From assembly GCA_949318235.1 (NCBI GenBank), contig OX439135.1, positions 23,824,957-23,888,956 on the forward strand: a stretch of DNA of 64,000 nt, written 5' to 3'. This DNA comes from Ecdyonurus torrentis. Lineage: Eukaryota > Arthropoda > Insecta > Ephemeroptera > Heptageniidae. Of the stretch, positions 11,918 through 25,099 are shown one piece after another. A program made the position numbers and the translations under genes. How positions within the stretch are numbered: position 1 is the stretch's first letter; every line of letters begins with the position of its first letter. The notes below the pieces were generated by a model, which was not told where the DNA came from, ran no database searches, and was given only the letters and a program-made list of their open reading frames with translations.

Positions 11918-12085
11918 CCATGGTTTCTCAAAGAAAATAGCCAAAAACGAAAATTGTTCTATATGCTGAGCAATGTTATATAATATAACATATTATATGA
12001 ATATTATACTGTATGAATATTCATTACTCCAGTATATGGCGTGAAAGCGCATTAAATATGACGTCATGTGCATACACCCTAAATA
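11918..12085. mobile_element. MITE family E, partial copy
   Basis: Contains 'tgctgagcaatgttat', 'gcgcattaaatatgacgtcatg' type sequence and the terminal 'gcatacaccctaa'. TGACGTCA at 12059-12066. Interrupted by AT-rich sequence. Confidence 0.65.
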
Positions 12086-12089
12086 CAAT

Positions 12090-12780
12090 ATATTATTACC
12101 TGTGCTACAATCAATCAAATTGATTGATAAAATCAATTAATCTTTAGCATGATGCTTTTTTTTTTTTTTTTTTTTTTTTTTAGCAAATTAACGATTAGCC
12201 AATTTGTGGAAATGCTATACAAATATCACCCATTGATAAGTATTGGCTAAATAATCGATAGTTTAGGTTTAATCGAAGTATCATTAAATCTCCCAGATAT
12301 AAAACAGGTGTTCATCGCTACACATTAAAAAAACAATCATCAAGTATTCACAAAAAAAAGTCAAAGAATTAAAATAATAATAATATAAAAAATACTATGA
12401 ACTAATAAATACTCATAAAGAAAAGTTAAAACATAATTAAATTATTAAGTAAAATAAAAGTTACAATAATTTTGCGTGCAGTTATATAACAGTGATTATA
12501 TCTATACTTATATGTTATATAATTCCGTGCTAATTTATGTAAATCCGCGAACTACAGACACAACTGCGGGCATGTAGGTAAAAATTATGTCAATGTCATA
12601 AGGTATGGTTAATGTTGGCAACTATAATCAATCGGTTTCCTGTCTTGTAACCATGTATGTTGTTTTATATTATATAATATATGTTTTTGCATATGGTGAG
12701 TCACTATTGGACTGAATAACGATTGTGAAAATTATTAATTAATACTTTGTTATTATTATTTGATTTGATTGATTTGTTTA
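12090..12780. other. No gene seen
   Basis: A+T-rich DNA with a 31-nt T tract at about 12152-12181 and small inverted repeats of CAATCAATCAAATTGATTG. No further structure recognised. Confidence 0.5.
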
Positions 12781-12787
12781 AAATATG

Positions 12788-13128
12788 TTAAAGGCATAGA
12801 AAACATTAAACAAAACATTTTTTTAATGTGATCTACAAAACTGATCATTTTTTACCAGGATGTAAATGTGGCCCCACAAGAGAGGGTGAAAAAATAATTA
12901 AGCCATAGACCACATAACACAACATGTGCTTTTTAATGAATAAATACGAAATAGGATCTTCAAAACTGATGATAATTTTTAACAAAATGTTAATGTAGCC
13001 CCACGAGAGAGCGTGAAAATATTATAAAGTATATGCAATTTGCGTGAAAATTCATGTTTATGATGTCAGAAACATGTAAAAACTAGTATGAAAATGTTAT
13101 GCGGGTTGCACAAATAAACTTTTGACCA
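12788..13128 (+). mobile_element. MITE family A, two tandem fragments
   Basis: The first 110 bp of a family A relative (TTAAAGGCATAGAAAACATT...) is followed at about 12897 by a second 5' portion (AGCCATAGACCACATAACAC...) that stops near 13128 without its right end. Confidence 0.7.
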
Positions 13129-13427
13129 GAGCTGTACATAGATTACATAAATAGATATAATGTAGTTACATGGATGTGAACCAATAACTTGGTTGAAAAA
13201 AGTTTAAACAGTAACTTATTAACGTGAAATTTCTTCTTTTTTACATCAAAACTTCGTATATATCTAACAAATTTATTTATATAAAAAAGTCTAAAAGAGT
13301 AGATCTTTAGTTACTTTTTTTAAGTTTATAGCGTATATTATACTTCAAATCTGTCACTTCTTATACCTAAATTTAAACCATGAAATAAACTATAAAACGT
13401 GCATATATGCTTAGTGTATCAAAATAC

Positions 13428-13428
<1 letters not shown>

Positions 13429-13483
<55 letters not shown>
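13429..13483. repeat. Poly(A) tract, 55 nt
   Basis: A pure A homopolymer, the longest in the window. It is not preceded by a recognisable retroposon body. Confidence 0.95.
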
Positions 13484-13485
<2 letters not shown>

Positions 13486-13903
13486 CAAGGAGTGCTGGAA
13501 ATTGTAAAAAAATAATAATAAAAGTACTAAACAAATTAATTTATTGAGATTCGCAAAGAAATAAAGTCTAGACGAAAATAATCCACAAATTTATTTTATT
13601 TTCTAAAGTCAAAAGTATAAAAAAAGAGTACTTTTATATCACATTATACAAGTAAAGATAAATGGAAGTTCATTCATTACTCTTTTCTAAGAAATCAATT
13701 TTATGTTTGTACTGTTGATCATTACAATATATTTATATCCCATTGTTGTGCATGTTAAAAATAGGATTTCTATGGAAAGTAAAGCATAATTAAACTAATA
13801 TAATTTATTTGTTAGCTCAACATGAGTATTTTTATTACTATTATTTCACTCGAATTAGTATCTTCTTCACAGGGGCAATAAACTATATAAAAATATATAT
13901 ATT

Positions 13904-14240
13904 TTAAAGGAATAGACCAGAGAGAAACATAAGCATTTATATCACGAAATGGGATTTACATAAATAACTTTAGTTAGTCTCAAAACCCAACTGTAGCTCC
14001 GTAGCAGTGATCAGAAAACACTATTTATGCAACCTGCACAACATTTTCATACTAATTTTTGCATGTTTCTGACGTCATACACATGAATTTTCACGCAAAT
14101 TGCATACTTTACAGTTTTTTCACGCTCTCTCATGGGGCTACATTAACATTCTAGTAAAAATTGACAACAGTTTTGGAGATCCCATTTCGTGTTTATTCAT
14201 TAAAAAGCACATGTTATTTTATGTGGTCTATGGTTTTAAG
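13904..14240 (-). mobile_element. MITE family A, copy in inverse orientation
   Basis: Begins TTAAAGGAATAGACCAGAGA and ends TATGTGGTCTATGG, the reverse of the 10002 copy. TGACGTCA at 14070-14077. A 60-aa ORF inside is repeat-derived. Confidence 0.8.
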
Positions 14241-14244
14241 ATGT

Positions 14245-14880
14245 TATTATACAAAAGTATATTTATTTTTCAAAATTTATAATACATATTAAAAGTATTC
14301 AATATTAATTTAATATTTTTAAATATATATAAATGATTTTTTTTTTCGCTAAAATTGCAATAAAATAAAATTTTACATTTTTTAATGTAGAATTTCATAT
14401 TTATGCAATTGCTTAAAATGCACAATATTAAAATTAGTGATTATGCCAATAAATCATTAACTATAGAATTATAACTGAATAATAACTGATGTGAAACTAT
14501 CATGAAATATATTGTATTCCTGTATGTATATAAATATTTTTATAGTCATTATTATGTACCAATTGGTATTATGATCAATAAAGAAACTGAAATATTTGAA
14601 CTCAAAATCAGTATTATAAAAAACTCAAACTAGGTGGGTCAATACTGGACATGGATATGAAATAATTTATGAATTTTCAATAAAACTGACAAAAAAAAAT
14701 AGTAATAAAAATAAAATAGTACAATAAATTTGAATCTGTATTTCATTATTTTATTTTGTTACTATAGTTTTCATACATATATTAATATGCTGATTTGAAA
14801 CTCTGTTTAATAGCGTTGAATGTACTGTAAATAGTTTGTAACATAGATTGATATATTTAAATTAAGTATGTAAGGCAATT

Positions 14881-14913
<33 letters not shown>

Positions 14914-15711
14914 CAAACTTGCATACGCATGATAGCTGAATATGAAAAATAGACTATTTTTATATTCAAGCTTTATCATTGCAGTTTCTGAATGAGCTTT
15001 ATTTTTATTTATTTTTTTTCTCTATATAATACTAATAAAATCTCTGATTATGTTTTTGTATTTTTGTATTTTTTTTTTTTTTTTTGTACCTTTTTTTATT
15101 AATATAAAGGTATTTCTATAAAAGTGCGAATATTGCCAGCTCTTTAGCAACTATGCTATATGATTATGTAATGGGACGAACGTATTATATAAGTATTGGA
15201 AGGCAATTTTAACGCCACTCTCCCTTTTTTTTTTTTTTTTTTTTTTTTTAACTTAGAAAAAAAAACGTGAAAAAATCTGCAAAAACAAAAAAAGCTGAAT
15301 CATTATGCTATGACCTACATGAAGATAAAAAGAAAATACGACAATTAAAATAAAAATTTTAATATATTAATTAATAATAAAAGCTTCTCCAGTATTACAC
15401 GTACAGGTCTGTATGATAAAATAAAAGTACAAATGTCCAGTATAATGTTATTTATGTTACGCACAAAGGAAGTACTGTATACAATGTAGCAGTTTACTTT
15501 CGTGTTTGATAAATAATAAAACAAAAACATGACAAACGTTTCCTGTTTCAGCTTCACACTCAGTATTTTATCAAAAACTTGAACATAGCTTAAACCATGT
15601 TATCGTATGTGTTTAATTACAATTAATATTAAATCTTTTTAGCATATTTTTTATTATAATAATGTCTTATATTAGAAATTTGGAGAAGGTATAGCAATAA
15701 GTAGGAAAAAT

Positions 15712-15716
<5 letters not shown>
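14245..15716. other. No gene seen
   Basis: A+T-rich DNA with poly(T) tracts at about 14885-14913, 15070-15085 and 15228-15250. ORFs of 60-70 codons have no recognisable similarity. Confidence 0.5.

Positions 15717-15760
<44 letters not shown>
15717..15760. repeat. (AT)n microsatellite
   Basis: About 21 AT units running into a T tract. Confidence 0.95.
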
Positions 15761-15764
<4 letters not shown>

Positions 15765-15766
<2 letters not shown>

Positions 15767-16980
15767 TTGGTAATTAAGTATTTATTTTATTAAATTATAT
15801 TATTAATTACTGGAACCATTTCCTTTCTCTCCCTTAATAAATTTGACAAGCAACGGAAAAAAATGACAATCAAATCAGGATTTAAATTTTCTTCTTTTTT
15901 CCCATTAACTTTTTTTTTTTTTTTTTTTGTTTTTTTTTTTTTTTTTAGAGGCCAAAAAAGGTATTCACCATAGACATAAAGGTCTATGGTATTCACGTAA
16001 TCCTTTTGGCATATATTATAAAACAATTTTCTTGTTATAGAATAGTAAATTTTTTGTAATATAATATACATCACTCGCAGCTATCATAAAAGCAATTAAT
16101 ATTATTCAGTACACAGAATACTATTAAATGTACAGTATTAAGTTATATTAGACGAGAAATTCACATATATTTTGTAATTTGATTGAAATTAAATACACAT
16201 GAATATATCATTTAATTGTTAGAAAATGATAAGAAATCAATGTCTTTTTGATTACGATACACACTTAGAAATATAAATTATAAAGAAATAAACAGTTTTA
16301 TTTAAAATATCGTCTTTCTTAATTTTATTTTACTTTGCAAAAAATTTAACTATAATATTATATGGAAAACGTAAATTAACTTATTTATGCCGACTTTATT
16401 TGATGTAGCATTAGTGTTACTTACATTGGAGTAGCATGAACTTATTTATTTACTTTACATGTTAACAATCACACGATCAGAAGAATACAGTAGTGTATTA
16501 TAGTTATAGTATTATATTTTTAACATAATTATTTTGCAGTACAGAATACAAAGAATTATAATTATAATCAACAAGTGTTGCTGTGAATTAACTAATAGCA
16601 TAATTATTGCACGCATGTATTTTTATCTATGTTCGTTATAATAAATAGAGGTTATCAGTTTAACATTTCTATGTGGCTTAAAACACGTAAAAGTATGTCT
16701 AGTATTTCTCATATAAATTTCTCAGGAATCGGTAGCACAGTTTTCTCAAAAATCTAAAAAAAAATAAAAAAATAAATAAAAGTTTTCCCTATAAGTGTAA
16801 AAATTAGAAGACCCTTATAGTTTACCCCACATTTCCCCGCTTGGTATATTATATACCGATAACATCCATTGAGAAAATTATCACTTAAAAACAATACTCA
16901 AAATACGACAAGTATTTTCTATTATTCTTACCGTTAAACTTAGGTACGTTGTTGTTGCTGTTTTCTTTGTTTTTTTAACT
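15765..16980. other. No gene seen
   Basis: A+T-rich DNA with two adjacent poly(T) tracts (15910-15946) and a small hairpin near 15965-16000 (CATAGAC...GTCTATG). No family recognised. Confidence 0.5.
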
Positions 16981-16983
16981 CAT

Positions 16984-17014
<31 letters not shown>

Positions 17015-17150
17015 GTGTGACCGCCAGCGTCATTTTGTGAATGGAAAATAAATTAGAAATCAATGACTCCGGCTAAATCAACGTTGATAGAATTTGTTAA
17101 GAAATTACACAACTTTTTTGTTCAAGGTGTTCTACGCTTTTAAAATAAAG
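16981..17150. mobile_element. MITE family B, partial copy
   Basis: Matches the complete family B element at 34356-34546: 'gtgaccgccagcgtcattttgtgaat', 'aaatcaacgttgat' and the terminal 'ggtgttctacgcttttaa'. The left end is replaced by a poly(T) tract. Confidence 0.7.
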
Positions 17151-17549
17151 TCTCAACCCATAATGGTGAAGGATATTAAAAAAAAGAGGAATCCACCAAC
17201 GTTATCCAAATAATTTTTGATTATTTACACACGCTATATCACGCAGATAACGCAAGTAATGAATACAAAAAAGCCCACAAAATAACAACAACAATAATAA
17301 AGCCTATACACGCGCTCAGGGCAACGTGACGTATTTTGAAAATAAGTTAGTAGTGAAAAACATTCACAAAATTGTGTTACGGTCACGTAAAGTGTGTGTC
17401 TATTTTATCTTCATCATTTAAATATTCTTGGCCTTGCGGGTGTACAATATACTTTTCACAAAACAACAAACGTTTCCGCAACAATGCTAAGGAATTAGCA
17501 AATTAAGTGGAAGCTCCCGAGAAAAAAAAACTACGTCCTTTTCTAACCC

Positions 17550-17830
17550 TTTTTTTATACCTTTTCATCCTTTTTTTTTTTATACCTTTTCATCCTTTTT
17601 TGACCCATATGCTAAAATTTATCTAAAAATTGAGAATCCATCAAAATTTTCATTCATCCATTTTACTCCCTTTTTCGTCTGATTTTTGTTCTCGTCCATT
17701 ATTAATCTTTTTAAGTCCTGTTCAGGGTCAAAGAAGGAAAAAATTGGACGAGAACAATAATTTTACTATAAATTGGACGTAAAAGGAGGTAAAAGGAACG
17801 TGTAAGGGATGCAAATGGATTAAAAATATA
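17550..17830. repeat. Foldback-like repeat with short tandem words
   Basis: Left side has iterated 'ttttataccttttcatcc' words and 'gttctcgtccattattaat'. The right side has their inverse ('attggacgagaacaataat', 'ggatgcaaatgg'). Imperfect arms, no ORF. Confidence 0.5.
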
Positions 17831-17870
17831 TAAAACTTTAAATAAGACTTTTCCTACATTTCATGCATGT

Positions 17871-17934
17871 ATAGGGTGTTTGCATTCATATATAAAAGTC
17901 GACGCCATTTGTGAGCATGGACTAATATGAGAAA

Positions 17935-17984
<50 letters not shown>

Positions 17985-18354
17985 TTTAAAAATACTTTGG
18001 CATTATTTTTGAGAGCATTGATGCTGTTAACAGGTTGAATTATAGCGTCTATTCATTCATGTTAAAGTCAATGCCATATTGGATCACTCAATAACATGGG
18101 CTGCATAGGAAAATAACTCATTTTATCAATTTCAAAACACTATGCAATATTTTGAGAGCATTAATGCTGTAAATATGTTGACTTAGTATCTCAATTATAT
18201 GAGAAAAATAACAATAACAAAAATTAGCTGATTTCCCAAAGAAAATTAGCTTAAACGAAGTTTATCCTATGCTGAATTATGTTATTCACTACTCCAGTAT
18301 GGCCTCCAAGCGCATTAAATATGACGTCATGCGCATACACCCTATAGAATTGGG
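17871..18354. mobile_element. MITE family E, composite copy
   Basis: Starts ATAGGGTGTTTGCATTC and ends GCGCATACACCCTATAG. The left terminal block occurs twice (about 17873 and 18045), so this is either two fused copies or one nested in another. Contains a 40-nt poly(T) tract (17939-17980) and TGACGTCA at 18322-18329. Confidence 0.75.
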
Positions 18355-18769
18355 TTTTGAGATAAACTAATGTTTTATGTAAGTCACATCAAGTGTTTTA
18401 TTATTTCAATGTTTTCTTCTTGCCAATGCCTTTAACTACAAAAACTGGTAGAAAATATGACCATCCTTGAACTGTAGAAACGTCTAATGTGTACAATCAG
18501 CGCTGCTTGCTGATGTGATATATCAAACACACGAGCTAGCAGTGTGTTATCTCCAAATTACTATATGTATTATCAAGGACGTCGTATCGTATCAAATATA
18601 ACAAACAATGCAAAATATTACAATCTCAAATCTATTTGATAAACTTTTAGTTTTTATACTCAATTTTTCTTATGTTAAAATACAGTAGAATTTTTAGACT
18701 TCTTTTTTTGTTGCTTTTTGTCTGTGTTGGGTTAAGATGCTGAATTTTAATTTTTAATACCTACGTAGT

Positions 18770-18960
18770 CTACGTACTCATAGTTTTTTATGATTTCATT
18801 TATGTTAACGTCAACGCCATAAGTTAGCGCTAAATAACATGAACCAGTATAGGAAAATGACACATTTTGCCAGTTTAAAAATATTTCGCAATATTTTTGA
18901 GATCATTGATGCAGTTAATAGGTTGAATTAGTGTTTCAAGTATGTCATTAATTTCACTCT
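18770..18960. mobile_element. MITE family E, partial copy
   Basis: Contains the 'tttatgttaacgtcaacgccat', 'aacatgaaccagtataggaaaatgac' and 'gttgaattagtgtttcaagtatg' blocks. Ends are lost. Confidence 0.6.
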
Positions 18961-19113
18961 CATCTACTTCCATTTCAAGGTACTGCACATGCGTGGTACG
19001 TTCAAAGAGAGAGAAAAAAACTACTTGCTTCTTTATTACTCAATGGAATTTTAAATGACACTACAAAAGTGAGGTGTAATTTTTTGAATTCTTGAAGCCG
19101 TTTAACGACAATA

Positions 19114-19498
19114 ATAAAGCTCTTGTCAACTTACTTTTTTATCATTTAGAATACTACATTGAAAATTACCATACCTTATTATCCATGAATTAGACACCAA
19201 CATGTTGATTTTGTATTTATTTTCATTTTGACTGTTATATCACGTATCTGACGTCACAATGTACCACTGCCAATCACAGTCACCGCTCTGGTCACGTGAT
19301 AAAATTAAACCCCTCCCTCAAGTTCTTTACCTCTATCACAACCCCATCAGTACATTGTGACGTCAGATGCGTGAAATAACCGCTAAAATGAAAATAAATA
19401 CAAAATCAACGTGATGGTGTCTAATTCATGGATAATAACGTATTGTAATTATCAATCTAGTATTCTAAATGATAAAAAAAGTTTGACAAGGGCTTTAA
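19114..19498. mobile_element. MITE family C, copy 1 (palindromic)
   Basis: A ~385-bp near-palindrome: AGCTCTTGTCAACTTACTTT at the left is matched by AAAGTTTGACAAGGGCTTTAA at the right, with arms of about 150 bp. Each arm carries TGACGTCA (19249-19256, 19358-19365). Other copies are at 22847, 25772, 39408 (half) and 43678. Confidence 0.85.
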
Positions 19499-19848
19499 GC
19501 GAGAGAACTGAAAGAGATTTACAGTTGAGTTTAAAAACACATACATAATCCAGCTATACATGAGTGAGCAGTGTAGTATGTCATATTAATAAGTGAGATA
19601 TTTTGACCTCGGCTAATACGCTAATTTGTTATGTTGCGACATAACATTTGCATTCATTAGCGAACATCTTAATTGATTTATTTACACACGCCAAAATTTT
19701 AAATTCAACAAGAGGATAGAGTGTCAATTTATTTAAATCTTATTCAGGATGAAAATACTGTATATCATAATTTAATTTTGTAACACGTTCTGCAGTTATA
19801 TAACATTTTTTCATTACAATTTTTACTGAGATTTAAATGAATGACTTA

Positions 19849-20455
19849 CACTCTAAAAAATGGTGCATTACTTTACTTACGAATAACTTATTTAACATAA
19901 TAACTTTTAAGTTATTACAAACTTCAAAATTCTTAATTCATTTCTTTCATCTAACATACATAACACAATCAAATGTATTAGTCTAGGTTATTGCCAATAA
20001 ATGACAATATAGAAATTATTGTCAATACTATTTACTATTTAAAGTATTAGTTAAAATAATGCATTTTAGCAAGTTATTAAAGATAGTACCTAATTTAAGT
20101 TGTTTTAGGTTGGTTTTAGTTTTTAGTATTTTTTAGGTTCAGCATTTTTTACCAAAAGAGTTTGTCAACTAATATTCTTGAAATTGTGAATATTAAAAAG
20201 TCGAAAAAAAAAATAATAATAATAAATTTACTCTAAAAAAATGGTACATTACTTTAGTTACGAATACTAATGTATTTAAGATAATCACTGTGAAGTTATT
20301 ACGAGTAGCGAGTAGCTAAAAATAATGCATTTTAGCAATTTATTAACATTAAAGCTATTTTAATTTAAAATAGCTTAAATGATGAGATATTTTTAATAAC
20401 TTGATAAAAAGCATTATTTAAGCTACTCATCTCATAATAACTTAAAATTGATCGT
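19849..20455. mobile_element. MITE family F, two adjacent copies
   Basis: Two starts of the family F terminus ACTCTAAAAAAATGGT(G/A)CATTACTTTA occur at about 19850 and 20230. The first copy is interrupted by ~120 bp of unrelated sequence and lacks its right end. Confidence 0.7.
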
Positions 20456-20459
20456 GATT

Positions 20460-21123
20460 TAATCAAGATTCAAAATCTAGCAATACAATAACCCCCCTTT
20501 TTTTTTTTTTTTTTTTTTTTTTAATGCTTTATTCTAATGTATCACAGCAAAATTTCATATTTTTCTTTCTTTATGCAACTGGAAAATCAAATTCCACAGT
20601 AGCTAATTTTTCACCTTAAATTTCTATATATAAATTCATCAATAAAATAATATGATATCATTATTATTTTTTTCAACGGAAAATACTTTCAATAAAAGTA
20701 TTTCTTACTTTCTTCATTGTCCATCTCGGACCCTATCATTAAGTCAATATGCAAAAATGTAGACCTATATAAATATGTATATAAATATGTATAAGTACAC
20801 CTTGGTGTTTAATAAATAAATAATAATAAAAGTATTTCTATGTTACAAATTTCCAACAAAAATCATTTGTTAAGATGGAATGACAGACGTTTCAGATTTT
20901 TGATTACGTAACCACAATGTAACATTTCTTATATAATAATGCGTGCTAAAAAAAATAAACTTTCTGTTATATAGATAAAAACTACATATTATATAACAAA
21001 TAATGTAAAATCAAACTAATATACTTTGAATGTTATTTAATATTATACCACATAGATTTTGTTAACTAATTTACCATGCGTGTGGCGTGTAGATATAAAA
21101 ATGTCAATATTTATCTAAATTAA

Positions 21124-21171
<48 letters not shown>

Positions 21172-21565
21172 TGGAAAGAGCACGATTTTTTTTAATGAAT
21201 TTAAAGTCGATTTTTTTTAATTTTTGAATAGTATATTACATAATTTTAATAAATGAAATAATTTTTTAAAAAATCCCTTCCTAGACGCATAAATCGTGAA
21301 TGGAAAATAGAAATTATGTAACTTGTACTGCATTTATGTTATGTAACAAAAAAAATGCTATTTTGGAATATTGCATAAATAAAAATGCTTTTCATATAAT
21401 AATTATGTTGTTATAACGCTCTTACATAAAAAAAGCATATTATATAATATTACGGAAATCATCTTTTTATATATTTATGTTCCTATAAATCTAGCTGTCA
21501 TAATTATTTTACAATTTATTTTTGTACGCGTAATGGACCACTTTCAAAGATGTTTTTAATTGTTG
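20460..21565. other. No gene seen; remnant of family D-prime at the left
   Basis: 20510-20620 resembles the right part of family D-prime ('atgtatcacagcaaaatttc', 'caaattccacagtagctaattt'). The rest is A+T-rich with a ~41-nt poly(T) at about 21128-21168. Confidence 0.5.
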
Positions 21566-21567
21566 CA

Positions 21568-22035
21568 ACGTCTAATGCCTTGTTCAAAATAAGTTTTTTT
21601 CTAATTAGAATTGCTAATTATTTTATTTAAATGACTTGTATTCTTATGGAGCTAACTTAAAGCCATAGACCACATAAAACATCATGTGATTTTTAATGAA
21701 TAAACACGAAATGGGATCTTCCAAACTGTTGACAATTTTTACCATGCAGAATGTTAATGTATAGCCTCACGAGAGAACGTGAAAATACTGTAAAGTATGC
21801 AATTTCCGTGACAATTTATGTTTATGACGTCAGAAACATGCAAAAATTAATACGAATATGTTGTGCGGGTTATATAAATCGAAATTTTCTGATAAATGCT
21901 ATGGAGCTACAGTTAGGTTTTGAGACAAACTAAAGTTATTTATATGTAAGTCCCATCAAGTGTTTTGTGATATAAATGCTTATGTTTTCTTCTGGTCTAT
22001 TCCTATTAGAATATTATTGTGAACAAGGCTAAGTA
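21568..22035. mobile_element. Family S element carrying a nested family A copy
   Basis: The left part 'gccttgttcaaaataagtttttttctaattagaattgctaatta' and right part 'attgtgaacaaggc' are inverted termini of family S (compare 53550-55345). Between them sits a full family A MITE at 21657-22008, with TGACGTCA at 21824-21831. Confidence 0.7.
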
Positions 22036-22119
22036 AAAACAATCTTTCCATAAGAAATGCATTACAAATATTCAAATTTATTCGTTTATATCAAGTGGTA
22101 CATTTTATCAATATATGTC

Positions 22120-22225
22120 ATTACAGCCCAGGGGGGCTCCTAAGGGTGACGTCACGCGAATCATTTTGCCCAAAACTAAAACGCATGACGTCACAGCTGC
22201 TAGTGTATCCCCCCCCCCCCCCCGC
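22120..22225. repeat. CRE-containing segment with poly(C) tract
   Basis: Two TGACGTCA palindromes (22147-22154, 22186-22193) lie 31 bp apart, followed by an almost pure C tract (about 22209-22223). The local composition is G+C-rich for this window. Not assigned to a repeat family. Confidence 0.6.
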
Positions 22226-22239
22226 CCGATGATTACAGC

Positions 22240-22635
22240 CCACCCAAAATTAGAAAGAAGATGGTTTTCTACCGAAACCAGAGTCTAAATAACAGATCAA
22301 TATAAAAAAAAATTGTTGTGTTATCACTGCTATCAGTATAATATAAGTTAATACTTTTGAAATTTAATTCTCATTACTTTTGTTTACAAATTGCAATAAA
22401 TTGAGCACATCCTTATTGAAACACAGTGATTTTAGGTGGGTGTTTAAAATATCAAGTTTCAAATTAAATCCAAAATAGAACTTTTATTTTTTCTTCTTTT
22501 TCCTTATTTTTAATTATTAGAAGAAAAAAATAATAAACTTAAAAATAAAATCCAGTAATCTTATAGCCATGAAAGTTTTAGTTTTCATGATGTCCATTCA
22601 TCGCAAATGACGCAGGTTTGCTTTCTTTCTTTCTT

Positions 22636-22669
<34 letters not shown>

Positions 22670-22840
22670 GAACAATTATTTAGGAAATATTAAACACCCT
22701 TAAAGCCAGAATTTTTTTTACTTTACATTATCGTCCAACGCCCACAGATATCACCCATTTCAAATGGCAGTTTTTGGACTTAAAAATATTAAGCTGTGAT
22801 TTTTTTTATTTTTTTTTAATGCTATTATTTTCTTTTTATT
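22240..22840. other. No gene seen
   Basis: A+T-rich DNA with a (CTTT)n/poly(T) block at about 22620-22665. Confidence 0.5.
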
Positions 22841-22846
22841 TATTTG

Positions 22847-23228
22847 TTAAAGCCCTTGTCAACTTACTTTTTTATCATTTAGAATACTAGATTGATAATT
22901 ACCATACCTTTTTATCCATGAATTAGACACCAACACGTTGATTTTGTATTTATTTTCATTTAAACGGTTATTTCACGCATCTGACGTCACAATGTACCTA
23001 TGGGGTCGTGATAGGGGTAAAGAACTTGAATAGGGGCTTAAATCACGTGACCAGAGCGGTGACTGTGATTGGCGGGGGTACATTGTGACGACAGATGCGT
23101 GAAATATCTGTAAAAGTGAAAATAAATACAAAATCAACGTGATGGTGTCTAATTCATGGATAATAAGGTAATGTAATTATCAATCTAGTATTTTAAATGA
23201 TAAAAAAGTAAATTGACAAGGGCTTTAA
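22847..23228. mobile_element. MITE family C, copy 2 (palindromic)
   Basis: TTAAAGCCCTTGTCAACTTAC at the left, inverse GACAAGGGCTTTAA at the right. The left arm keeps TGACGTCA at 22982-22989. The right arm site is mutated (TGACGACA). Confidence 0.85.
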
Positions 23229-23234
23229 GGTCAA

Positions 23235-23930
23235 AGTTATTGTTTTGTAACTTGCGTTATTTTTCAATAAATCTTCTGTAATTTTACTAATAATAATGAC
23301 TCGTTATGTTGCGTTACTTTGTATAATTATGCTCACTTTAGAAAGGTAAATTTATTTGACGTATCTCATATGCAATACTTTTAACCTTTATATATATAAG
23401 TGACAATGGAATATGACTATAAAATTAATTAAAATGATTATAGTAAAATATAAAAAAATTGGCGTTACTTCAATTACGTACTAAGATGTAAATTTTTAAC
23501 TTCATAATATAACCTTGTGGCCAACACCCATGTATTGAAATTGGAGTTTTCTTTTATTTTTTTTATTATTATTATTATTTTTATTTTTTTGCAAAGTGAG
23601 GCTCTTTAGAAATAGTAAACTGCTCAAAAAATTAAAAAAAAAAAAAAAAAAAAAACGCATTGGTTGATCTTGTTTTTTGAGCCGATAAAAATGAGTCGCT
23701 GTTATGACATACATAATATAACAAAAACAAATAAAAAATAAAATAAAAAATAAATAAGAGCGACTCATTTTTATGAGCATGGACAAAAATAACTACGTAA
23801 TAATTATGCTAGCTCATTTTTAGTAGAATATTTGATCAATGCAGCAAAATTTATGCTATTCTGTTTAATTGTTATGGTAAATAGCATAAATATTATGTTG
23901 TATACAGCATAATTATTAGTGTTGTTCTAA
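23235..23930. other. No gene seen; small hairpin and family H remnant
   Basis: A ~110-bp inverted repeat (ATTGGTTGATCTTGTTTTTT...gagcgactcatttttatgagc, 23660-23780) shares words with family U at 30683 and 33802. 23787-23925 is family H AT-rich palindromic sequence. Confidence 0.5.
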
Positions 23931-23931
23931 T

Positions 23932-24050
23932 ATAGGGTGTATGCTGATGACGTCATATTTAATACGCTTGGAGGCCATACTGGAGTAGTGAATAACATTG
24001 CTCAGCATAGGACAAACTTCGTTTTAGGCAAATTGCTTTGGGAAATATGT

Positions 24051-24147
<97 letters not shown>

Positions 24148-24304
24148 TTCCTCACATACTTGAAATACTAATTCAACATATTTACAGCAAAAATATTGCA
24201 TATAGTGTTTTTAAACTGGCAAAATGAGTTATTTTCCTATGCCGCCCATGTTATTGAGTTATCCAACATGGCGTCGACTTTAACATGAATGCATACACCC
24301 TATA
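23932..24304. mobile_element. MITE family E, copy with internal (AT)n
   Basis: Bounded by TATAGGGTGTATGCTGATG and GCATACACCCTATAG. TGACGTCA at 23948-23955. An (AT)n run of about 88 bp (24054-24142) has expanded inside it. ORFs on both strands through it are spurious. Confidence 0.8.
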
Positions 24305-24309
24305 GCATT

Positions 24310-24805
24310 ATTTATGCTATAATGACATAAATACAGCATAAATTACATTTTTTTATTCTTTCGGTAAGCATGGATTTTTTTTTTTTTTTTTTTTTTTTTG
24401 TGAAATTCTATTTGTTTTTATTAATTTGCATAATTATTAAGTATCTATTTGTTTTTGACTTTACTACATGCACATAAAGAAAATTACAATAAAAAAAATC
24501 ACCATTAAATTAAAATATTTATAATTCTCTTTTTAACTCAATATAACATACAGTAAATAAATTAGAAAATTGCAAATTTGGTGTTATAAAAAATCATTTA
24601 CGGAGAAAATTTATTAGTAAAAATAATCATTAAAATTATCAGCAAGCTAATAAAAAATGAAATATTCATGAAAATAAAGAATCAAGTTTTTCAATCGTAC
24701 AAAAAAGTAGTACAAACAAGAAATCAAAATCAAAATAAAGCTGTTCAACTGTTATGTATATATATATTGCAAACTAAATATATTACGCCGTCGTATACAC
24801 GTTCA
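24310..24805. other. No gene seen
   Basis: A+T-rich DNA with a poly(T) tract near 24375-24399. Confidence 0.5.
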
Positions 24806-24808
24806 AAT

Positions 24809-25099
24809 ATAGAGCGGTTCCACTCATATTTAAGAGCCGCCATTTTGTTGGTCAGGAATACATAGATCAGCATAGGAAAAAAAATTATTTTTTTAATAGC
24901 AAAAGAAGCTTCAAAGCTCAATCAAAGCCTTATTTCTAGCTTCTAATAAGCTCGAAGAATATGAAAAAAATTTGTTCAGTTCAAATAAACTCGTTTTATA
25001 TTAAAAATTAGGATAAATGATGTTTCCCCTATAAGCTGGACAATGCATTAGACACCACAAACATGGCGAAAAAGCGCAAGGATGTGCAAGGGGTCTATA
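24809..25099. mobile_element. MITE family G, copy 3
   Basis: Starts ATAGAGCGGTTCCACTCAT and ends GTGCAAGGGGTCTATAA, in the same orientation as the 6378 copy. No poly(A) tract inside, so the tract in that copy is a secondary expansion. Confidence 0.7.
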
